A DNA stretch of 8,969 nucleotides from an uncultured Collinsella sp. (GTDB lineage: Bacteria > Actinomycetota > Coriobacteriia > Coriobacteriales > Coriobacteriaceae), in NCBI GenBank assembly GCA_900554325.1, contig USHA01000080.1, positions 1 to 8,969 of the forward strand. The letters run 5' to 3'. Shown here piece after piece: positions 1-6,145 of the stretch (position 1 is the first letter of the stretch; each line of letters opens with the position of its first letter). A program made the translations under genes and the position numbers. The notes under the pieces were generated by a model that saw nothing but the letters and a program-made list of their open reading frames with translations, searched no databases and had not been told where the DNA came from.

Positions 1-232
1 CCCTTTTGGGGCGGCACGTTTTTGTATGGGTCCCTGTTTCCACAATTTTCGTCAAGCTTTTGGTTAGATTTTGGTCAGTTGGCGTAAGGGTGGAAGGCCA
101 AAAGATTGCTGGCGAAAAAAGCTCAGAGAAAGTGCTGGTAGGGGAGTTGTTGAGCTTTTCGACAGCTTTTGAGCAAAAGAAACTTTGTGGCTATTGCCGG
201 CGATTGCGTTGTCGCGGTCATGGCGGTGCGGG

Positions 233-277
233 ATGCTGGTCGTAAGCGTCGAATGCTCCGATTTTGGAGGCCAGCAT
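233..277 (+). promoter_or_regulatory. Possible RNA stem sequestering the start site of the small membrane protein gene
   Basis: ATGCTGG at 233-239 is the exact reverse complement of CCAGCAT at 271-277, which contains the first two bases of the start codon. Inside the 31-base loop, CTCC at 256-259 can pair with GGAG at 266-269, the core of the ribosome binding site. If both stems form in the mRNA, the Shine-Dalgarno sequence and the start codon are both masked, which would allow translational control. The repeats are seen directly; folding and function are inference. Seven- and four-base stems can arise by chance. The rest of 1-275 shows no gene I can support. Confidence 0.3.
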
Positions 278-710
278 GGATCTGTTTCTTGAGACTCCGC
301 AGCAGCAAGCTGAGCGCATGCTGCGTCAGCAGCAACGACTCATGGAGATGCAAATGCAGGGGGCGGCAGCCCAGCCCTTTGCGCAAAATGTCGTGCCCGC
401 TGCTGTACCTGCAGCTGTGCCCGGGTGCGAATCGGCACCAGAGGCCTATTCCGTACAGCAAGATTCATATGCGCAGGAGCTCGCGTTCGACAAGCGTCGT
501 GCGCGTCGTCGCCGCGTGGGCCAGCGCCTGCGCACCTTGGCGATGATCGTGCTCATCCCGTTAGGGCTTGCGGCCATCTTTCTGGCGTCGTATGCCCTCA
601 CGTGCATCCTCAACGGCGCATCGCCCAACGAGGTGCTCCAACATCTGTCAGCCCTCGGCCAGCGCCTAGGCGATGTCATAACAACAATCCGCGCCGGCTG
701 GGAGAGTTAG
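276..710 (+). CDS. Hypothetical single-pass membrane protein, 144 aa
   Basis: I do not recognise this protein. The ATG at 276 is preferred over an in-frame TTG at 264 because GGAGG (266-270) lies five bases upstream of the ATG. The N-terminal 30 residues are rich in Gln, Met and Arg (QQQ and MEMQMQ runs) and look helical, possibly coiled coil. A flexible Ala/Pro/Val stretch follows (AAVPAAVPG). A strongly basic patch (KRRARRRR) comes directly before one hydrophobic segment of about 25 residues (AMIVLIPLGLAAIFLASYAL), with about 35 residues after it. By the positive-inside rule the N-terminal part should be cytoplasmic and the C-terminal tail outside. There is no signal peptide cleavage site or catalytic motif. 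Its base composition is GC-rich like the chromosomal genes downstream, so it probably belongs to the host backbone. It is a confident coding region on ribosome binding site and composition, with no function assigned. Confidence 0.7.
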   Translation: MDLFLETPQQQAERMLRQQQRLMEMQMQGAAAQPFAQNVVPAAVPAAVPGCESAPEAYSVQQDSYAQELAFDKRRARRRRVGQRLRTLAMIVLIPLGLAAIFLASYALTCILNGASPNEVLQHLSALGQRLGDVITTIRAGWES

Positions 711-800
711 CGTTTGTCACATTAGGACTTCTAGGGTGTAGGGATTATCGCCATGAGTAGAATCCTCGCATCCTGTGGGTCCTGTCATGCGACTTAATAG

Positions 801-821
801 TATTATTGAAGATGAATAATA
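801..821 (+). promoter_or_regulatory. AT-rich inverted repeat, candidate operator/promoter of the nucleotidyltransferase cassette
   Basis: TATTATT at 801-807 and AATAATA at 815-821 are perfect inverted repeats separated by seven bases (GAAGATG). The left arm contains TATTAT (801-806), a good match to a sigma-70 -10 hexamer; transcription from it would start near 813 and give a leader of about 20 bases before the ATG at 834. No convincing -35 element is visible 16-18 bases upstream. A dyad over a -10 box just ahead of a two-gene toxin-antitoxin-like cassette is where the cassette's own DNA-binding protein would be expected to bind, but this is inference. Confidence 0.4.
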
Positions 822-833
822 ATAGGATTTGTT

Positions 834-1364
834 ATGTATAAGCAGGATTTAGAACAGACTCTTTTGGGCATTGACGAAGAGGCGGAGCTGGAAATAGGTC
901 CAAGAGACGACAGGCCGAACGTTGTATTGGTGGGAGGAAGCGCCTTCATGCTAAACGATGTGACGAATCGTTCGGTTACACATGACATTGATGTGTTTGA
1001 GGCAGATAGGTGCCTCCGCGAGATCATAGCTCGATACCCCGAGGTGAATGGTATGGCGGTGGCATATTGTAATCAGATGCCGTTCAATTACGAAGATCGT
1101 TTGATTCCCTTGGATATTGGGGCGCGTTTTATCAGGTACTTTACGCCATCCTTGGAGGACCTGGCGGTAATGAAGCTCTATGCCTGTCGTCCGAACGACA
1201 TCATCGATCTTCATAGTCAGGCATTCGTCGACCGACTTGATTGGGGGTTGCTCGAACGGCTTATATTCGACGAGGGAGAGGCGCTGGCGTCGTCGCCTTC
1301 GGAGCGGAGTTATCAAGAGATGGTCTGTGCATACAGGCAATACAAAAAGGAGGTGCTCGGTTGA
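834..1364 (+). CDS. DUF6036-type nucleotidyltransferase-fold protein (candidate toxin of a toxin-antitoxin pair), 176 aa
   Basis: The protein has the signature of the minimal nucleotidyltransferase superfamily. VLVGGSAFML (residues 31-40) carries the GGSA loop, and THDIDVF (49-55) carries the paired acidic residues D51 and D53 expected to bind metal. LEDLAVMKLYA (107-117) followed by a DIIDL stretch (122-126) matches the helix found after the core in DUF6036 and AbiEii-like proteins. Family members transfer nucleotides to RNA or protein targets, and several act as toxins; the substrate here is unknown. AGGA (824-827) lies six bases before the ATG. The next gene starts within the stop codon of this one, so the two should be translationally coupled. 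GC content is much lower than in the neighbours (29 of 60 bases at 841-900, against 43 of 60 at 2281-2340), which suggests horizontal acquisition. A chromosomal enzyme with a non-toxic role is the main alternative. Confidence 0.75.
   Translation: MYKQDLEQTLLGIDEEAELEIGPRDDRPNVVLVGGSAFMLNDVTNRSVTHDIDVFEADRCLREIIARYPEVNGMAVAYCNQMPFNYEDRLIPLDIGARFIRYFTPSLEDLAVMKLYACRPNDIIDLHSQAFVDRLDWGLLERLIFDEGEALASSPSERSYQEMVCAYRQYKKEVLG
1348..1363 (+). promoter_or_regulatory. Ribosome binding site and TTG start of the second cassette gene
   Basis: AGGAGG (1348-1353) is followed after seven bases by TTG (1361-1363), which overlaps the TGA stop of the preceding gene (1362-1364). This near-perfect site decides the start: the open frame continues upstream to about 1241, but that part lies inside the previous gene and has no ribosome binding site. 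Confidence 0.8.
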
Positions 1365-1924
1365 ATCTGACCTTTGAGGGATTCTTAAAAGGCTATTGCC
1401 GAGAGCTATCCGGACAGCGGTCGCTGAGTTTTAGAAAATTGGTTGAGCAGGCGACGACGGATGCGCCGCGCGTGGCGGAGCCTCTGTTTTTGCTCGCTTT
1501 GGCGCAAGGAAAAGCCGAATACGTTCTGGGTTTATCCGAGGGCTCGTGGATGGAACGGGATTACCGAGACGTTTTATCCTTGTACGGTCAAGCGGGTAGC
1601 ATGGCGTCTCTATGCGCCAAAAGTGAGCTCCCAAATCGTTATGCCAACGTTTGGCGTGCGTATAGAGCGGTGAAGGAAAAGCCGGCGGCCGATAGAAGGG
1701 TGAACGCCCTGATGAGAAAGAAAACGCTGGAAGCATTGGAGGAATCGGGTGTAACGCGCTATGGCCTCTGCCGTGCTCTGCGCCTGAATAAAGGAAACGT
1801 ATACGCATACTTGGCCGGCGATGACTCAAAGGTGAGCAGGAAAACGGCGCGCCGCATTATGGAATATGCGGAGGAGAGGGGCACCCAAGAAGGGGCCGGG
1901 CGCCCGGTGTGTGTGGCGGGGTAA
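1361..1924 (+). CDS. Helix-turn-helix-like partner protein (candidate antitoxin/repressor), 187 aa
   Basis: The start is a TTG overlapping the upstream stop by four bases, behind a strong AGGAGG. The N-terminal 60 residues (beginning NLTFEGFLKGYCREL) look helical and contain no motif I can name. The segment at about 119-170 looks like a small helix-turn-helix: a helix ending in LEALEESG, then VTRYGLCRALRLNKGNVYAYL (131-151) as the putative turn and recognition helix, then a basic helix (SRKTARRIMEYA, 159-170). The layout resembles phage- and Xre-type DNA-binding domains. The last 15 residues are a Gly-rich tail encoded by unusually GC-rich sequence. Coupling to a nucleotidyltransferase-fold gene suggests an antitoxin that also represses the cassette, as AbiEi does for AbiE, but the order here is enzyme first and DNA-binding protein second, the reverse of AbiE. 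The coding call is firm; the role is inferred from context. Confidence 0.65.
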   Translation: MNLTFEGFLKGYCRELSGQRSLSFRKLVEQATTDAPRVAEPLFLLALAQGKAEYVLGLSEGSWMERDYRDVLSLYGQAGSMASLCAKSELPNRYANVWRAYRAVKEKPAADRRVNALMRKKTLEALEESGVTRYGLCRALRLNKGNVYAYLAGDDSKVSRKTARRIMEYAEERGTQEGAGRPVCVAG

Positions 1925-1975
1925 GATTGATCGCGGTTTTGATTGGTGCTCGATTGGGTTTGTTGGGCGGAGATT

Positions 1976-3331
1976 ATGTCTGCTATTGATATTGTGCTTG
2001 TTGCGATCGCCTTGGTGGCGGTGGGGGTTGCTGCGGCTTGCGCCCTTCAGCTCAAGAGCCTGCGTGCCGAGTTGCGGGAGCGTGGCGACGGTGGCGCGGA
2101 AACGCTGGCAGCACTCGAGCAGGCCAACAACGCGCTCGATGCCCTGAACGTCGCGCTGGCCGAAACCCGCCGCACGGCCAATGCCATCGCGCAGCAGCAG
2201 ACGACCGATGCGGCCGTGGAGCAGCAACGTTACCTGACCATCGCACGCGAGTTCTCGCAAGCTGGTGACCGGATGGATGACCTGCGCCGCGAGACGGCCC
2301 AACAGCTCGGCGCCAATCGCGAGGGCATCGAGCATCGCCTGGACAAGGTGCGCGAGACGGTCGATGCTCAGCTGGGCGCCATCCGCAAAGACAACAACGT
2401 GCAGCTCGATCAGATGCGCGCGACGGTGGACGAGAAGCTCTCCCGCACGCTCAACGACCGACTGTCGGCATCGTTTAAGCAGGTGAGCGACCAGCTCGAG
2501 GCCGTGTATAAGGGCCTGGGCGATATGCAATCTATCGCCACCGGCGTAGGCGACCTCAAGCGTGTGCTGGGCAATGTAAAAGCGCGCGGCATTTTGGGCG
2601 AGGTGCAGCTGGGTGCAATTCTGGCGGACATCCTTACACCCGACCAGTATCTGGAAAACGTCGCCACCAAGCCCGGTGCCTCGGAGCGCGTTGAGTTTGC
2701 CGTCAAGCTGCCGGTAGACGAGGGCGATCCCGTGCTGCTGCCGATCGATTCCAAATTCCCGGGCGACGCGTACGAGCATCTGCTCGACGCCCAGGAGTCG
2801 GGCGATGCGGAGGCCGTTGCCGCAGCGCGCAAGACGCTCGATATGATGGTGAAACGCGAGGCTAAAGACATCTGCGAAAAGTACCTGAGTGTGCCGGCAA
2901 CGACCAACTTTGGCATCATGTTCGTGCCGTTTGAAGGGCTGTACGCCGAGGTCGTCAGCCGCCCCGGGCTTATTGAGACCCTGGGCCGCGACTATCACGT
3001 CAACGTTGCCGGTCCCAGCACCATGGCGGCCATCCTCAACAGTCTGCAGATGAGTTACCAAACGTTTAAGCTGCAAAAACGCACCGACGATGTACTGCGC
3101 GTGCTCTCCGCTGTCAAGGCCGAGCTGCCGCGCTATCAAAAGGCGCTGCGCCGCGCCCAGCAGCAGATCGAGACCGCGGGCAAAACGGTCGAGGGCATCA
3201 TCACCACGCGCACCAACGTCATGGAGCGCAAGCTCAAGGACATCGACGCCCTGGAAGATGCCGAGGAGGCCGACGAGATCTTGGGGCTTACGTCTGCGAG
3301 CCTGCTCGCAGACCAAAAAGACGAGGACTAG
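1976..3331 (+). CDS. rmuC: DNA recombination protein RmuC, 451 aa
   Basis: RmuC is a membrane-anchored protein with a nuclease-like fold; in E. coli its loss raises inversion at short inverted repeats. The layout matches the family: an N-terminal membrane helix (about 4-24), a long Gln/Glu/Arg-rich coiled coil (about 28-180), then the RmuC domain. Diagnostic blocks are ARGILGEVQLGAIL (203-216), LPIDSKFP (255-262) with the D258-x-K260 nuclease-type motif, NFGIMFVPFEGLY (311-323) and GPSTMAAILNSLQMSYQTF near 350. The ATG at 1976 was chosen over an in-frame TTG at 1943 because the membrane helix begins right after it and a GGAG (1969-1972) precedes it, though the three-base spacing is short. No terminator is visible between the cassette and this gene, so read-through from upstream is possible. 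A terminator-like hairpin follows the stop. The acidic C-terminal tail (DAEEADEI, DQKDED) is probably disordered. Confidence 0.93.
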   Translation: MSAIDIVLVAIALVAVGVAAACALQLKSLRAELRERGDGGAETLAALEQANNALDALNVALAETRRTANAIAQQQTTDAAVEQQRYLTIAREFSQAGDRMDDLRRETAQQLGANREGIEHRLDKVRETVDAQLGAIRKDNNVQLDQMRATVDEKLSRTLNDRLSASFKQVSDQLEAVYKGLGDMQSIATGVGDLKRVLGNVKARGILGEVQLGAILADILTPDQYLENVATKPGASERVEFAVKLPVDEGDPVLLPIDSKFPGDAYEHLLDAQESGDAEAVAAARKTLDMMVKREAKDICEKYLSVPATTNFGIMFVPFEGLYAEVVSRPGLIETLGRDYHVNVAGPSTMAAILNSLQMSYQTFKLQKRTDDVLRVLSAVKAELPRYQKALRRAQQQIETAGKTVEGIITTRTNVMERKLKDIDALEDAEEADEILGLTSASLLADQKDED

Positions 3332-3348
3332 CTTCATCTGACGGCGGG

Positions 3349-3381
3349 GCGCCTGCGCAAGCGCGGGGCGCGGGCGCTTTT
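3349..3381 (+). terminator. Intrinsic terminator after rmuC
   Basis: The arms 3349-3358 (GCGCCTGCGC) and 3368-3377 (GCGCGGGCGC) pair over ten positions, with a single T-G wobble, around a nine-base loop, and are followed at once by TTTT (3378-3381). It lies 17 bases after the rmuC stop codon. The stem is very GC-rich and the T-tail short, as in many high-GC actinobacterial terminators. Confidence 0.65.
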
Positions 3382-3386
3382 CGCGT

Positions 3387-3422
3387 CGCACTTGCCTGAA
3401 GTGCGCTTTAGTGTGCAACAAT
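3387..3422 (+). promoter_or_regulatory. Inverted repeat and possible promoter ahead of the ABC exporter gene
   Basis: CGCACTT (3387-3393) and AAGTGCG (3399-3405) form a perfect seven-base dyad with a five-base spacer. TTGCCT (3392-3397), overlapping the dyad, is a fair -35 hexamer, and AACAAT (3417-3422) a fair -10 hexamer, but their 19-base spacing is wide. The region lies between the rmuC terminator and the exporter gene, so a promoter is expected here. The dyad could be a repressor site over the -35 box; it could also form a weak hairpin followed by only three Ts, which is a poor terminator. The dyad is certain, its role is not. Confidence 0.35.
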
Positions 3423-3447
3423 GGCGTTTCGCCCTATCAGACGCGAA

Positions 3448-3456
3448 AGGAAGCCC

Positions 3457-3459
<3 letters not shown>
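3448..3459 (+). promoter_or_regulatory. Ribosome binding site deciding the ABC exporter start
   Basis: AGGAAG (3448-3453) precedes the ATG at 3457. The in-frame ATG at 3421 has no purine-rich site before it and may overlap the promoter -10 region, so the downstream ATG is preferred. Confidence 0.7.
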
Positions 3460-5259
<1,800 letters not shown>

Positions 5260-5272
5260 GCGTCTCGGACGT

Positions 5273-5303
5273 GGGACAATTGTGCCCATTAGTTTATTGT
5301 GCC
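5273..5303 (+). promoter_or_regulatory. Palindrome and direct repeat ahead of nth
   Basis: ACAATTGT (5276-5283) is a perfect eight-base palindrome, flanked by GGG (5273-5275) and, after one extra base, CCC (5285-5287). ATTGTGCC occurs twice, at 5279-5286 and 5296-5303, exactly 17 bases apart. GACAAT (5275-5280) could be a -10 element for nth, but no -35 hexamer stands at normal spacing. Repeats in the 63-base gap between the exporter and nth may mark a regulator site. Function is inferred from position only. Confidence 0.3.
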
Positions 5304-5311
5304 GTTGAGCC

Positions 5312-5325
5312 GAGGAGTCGTTATG
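5312..5325 (+). promoter_or_regulatory. Ribosome binding site deciding the nth start
   Basis: GAGGAG (5312-5317) lies five bases before the ATG at 5323. An in-frame GTG at 5299 has no such site and falls in the repeat region, so the ATG is taken as the start. Confidence 0.75.
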
Positions 5326-5988
5326 CCACGCGAGACCAATGCCGCCAAGCGCGAGCGCGCCGTTGAGGTGTGCGAGCGTCTCAACCGTCGCTATGGCCCG
5401 GTCGAGTGCTTTTTGGACCACGAGAATCCCTTCCGCCTGCTGATCGCGGTGCTGCTTTCGGCGCAAACGACCGATGCGCAGGTCAACAAGGTGACGCCGC
5501 GGCTGTTTGCCCAGTGGCCTACGCCCGAGGCCATGGCCGGGGCGAGCGTGGCTGACGTGGCAGACACTATCAAGTCACTCGGCTTCTACAAGAGCAAAGC
5601 CAAGCATGCCGTCGAGGCCGCGCAGATGATCGTCGCCGACTATGGCGGCGAGGTGCCGGCCGACATGAAGGAACTCGTGAAGCTGCCGGGCGTGGGACGC
5701 AAGACGGCGAACATCGTGCTCAACGTGGGGTATGGCATCGTGGAGGGCATTGCGGTGGACACGCACGTCAACCGCATTGCGCACCGCCTGATGCTGAGTC
5801 CCAAGACGCATGCAAAGGAGCCGCTCAAGACCGAGCAAGATCTGCTCAAGATTTTGCCGCACGAGTATTGGGAGTCGGTCAACCATCAGTGGATCACCTT
5901 CGGTCGCGAGATCTGCGACGCCCGCAAACCCAAGTGTGACGAGTGTCCGCTGGCAGATTTGTGCCCCAGCGTGCGCGTAGCGGGGTAG
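5323..5988 (+). CDS. nth: Endonuclease III (DNA glycosylase/AP lyase), 221 aa
   Basis: Nth removes oxidised pyrimidines such as thymine glycol from DNA and nicks the abasic site by beta-elimination, starting base-excision repair in the cytoplasm. All hallmarks are present. LLSAQTTD (44-51) is the conserved early helix. The helix-hairpin-helix LPGVGRKTAN (121-130) carries the catalytic lysine K127. AVDTHVNR (144-151) carries the catalytic aspartate D146. The [4Fe-4S] ligands C198, C205, C208 and C214 have the exact C-x6-C-x2-C-x5-C spacing. The length is close to the E. coli enzyme (211 aa). A GAGGAG site precedes the ATG. It lies 63 bases after the exporter and 157 bases before mfd, another DNA-repair gene. 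A MutY identity is unlikely because the MutY C-terminal domain is absent. Confidence 0.96.
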   Translation: MPRETNAAKRERAVEVCERLNRRYGPVECFLDHENPFRLLIAVLLSAQTTDAQVNKVTPRLFAQWPTPEAMAGASVADVADTIKSLGFYKSKAKHAVEAAQMIVADYGGEVPADMKELVKLPGVGRKTANIVLNVGYGIVEGIAVDTHVNRIAHRLMLSPKTHAKEPLKTEQDLLKILPHEYWESVNHQWITFGREICDARKPKCDECPLADLCPSVRVAG

Positions 5989-6036
5989 GGCGGAGCGCAT
6001 CTTCGTCTGGCGTTTTTTGCGGGGCTGGGTTTGCCC

Positions 6037-6067
6037 TTGAGCCGGAGTCCTCTCCATGCGCTACCAT
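6037..6067 (+). promoter_or_regulatory. Possible mfd promoter
   Basis: TTGAGC (6037-6042) and TACCAT (6062-6067) resemble -35 and -10 hexamers, but are separated by 19 bases, longer than the usual 17. Transcription would begin near 6074 and place the terminator-like hairpin at 6093-6120 in the mfd leader. GACAAT at 6072-6077 is an alternative -10. The match is weak and rests mainly on position. Confidence 0.3.
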
Positions 6068-6092
6068 GACAGACAATGTATTTGACGTACGA

Positions 6093-6120
6093 CCCGCCGA
6101 GCTTGCCCCGGCGGGCTTTT
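6093..6120 (+). terminator. Terminator-like hairpin in the nth-mfd gap, possible mfd attenuator
   Basis: CCCGCCG (6093-6099) and CGGCGGG (6109-6115) form a perfect seven-base GC stem with a nine-base loop, followed by C and TTTT (6117-6120). This is a standard intrinsic terminator shape. It ends only 25 bases before the mfd start codon, leaving no room for a full promoter downstream. It therefore either ends the nth transcript with read-through supplying mfd, or acts as an attenuator in the mfd leader. I see no clear alternative antiterminator pairing. Confidence 0.6.
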
Positions 6121-6145
6121 GGCGTTGCGATGCCGGAGGAACAGC

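Noticed and set aside
166..179. Small hairpin CTTTT-GAGC-AAAAG and nearby GCTCA/TGAGC repeats
   Set aside because: Stems of five bases, mostly A-T, in an AT-richer leader are expected by chance and lie at no meaningful distance from a gene start.
6..245. Short plus-strand frame of 79 codons at the left edge
   Set aside because: It has no ribosome binding site, no recognisable domain and an implausible Cys/Arg/Gly-rich end. It may be chance.
742..765. GGATT/AATCC repeat after the small membrane protein gene
   Set aside because: The stem is five bases with a fourteen-base loop and no T-tail, so it was not called a terminator.
1896..1907. Twelve-base palindrome CCGGGCGCCCGG near the end of the second cassette gene
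   Set aside because: It lies inside coding sequence, has no T-run after it, and as a hairpin gives only a four-base stem, so it is not a credible terminator.
1925..1956. Three copies of GATTG in the gap before rmuC
   Set aside because: The copies are short and unevenly spaced (16 and 11 bases), so they do not suggest an iteron or a regulator array.
1826..3421. Minus-strand open frame of 531 codons opposite rmuC
   Set aside because: The plus strand encodes an unmistakable RmuC with all family blocks; the antisense translation is low in recognisable structure and covers the terminator.
5994..6018. Possible terminator after nth: weak stem before six Ts
   Set aside because: Only about five pairs, including a wobble, can form before the T-run; the much better hairpin at 6093-6120 is the likelier terminator in this gap.
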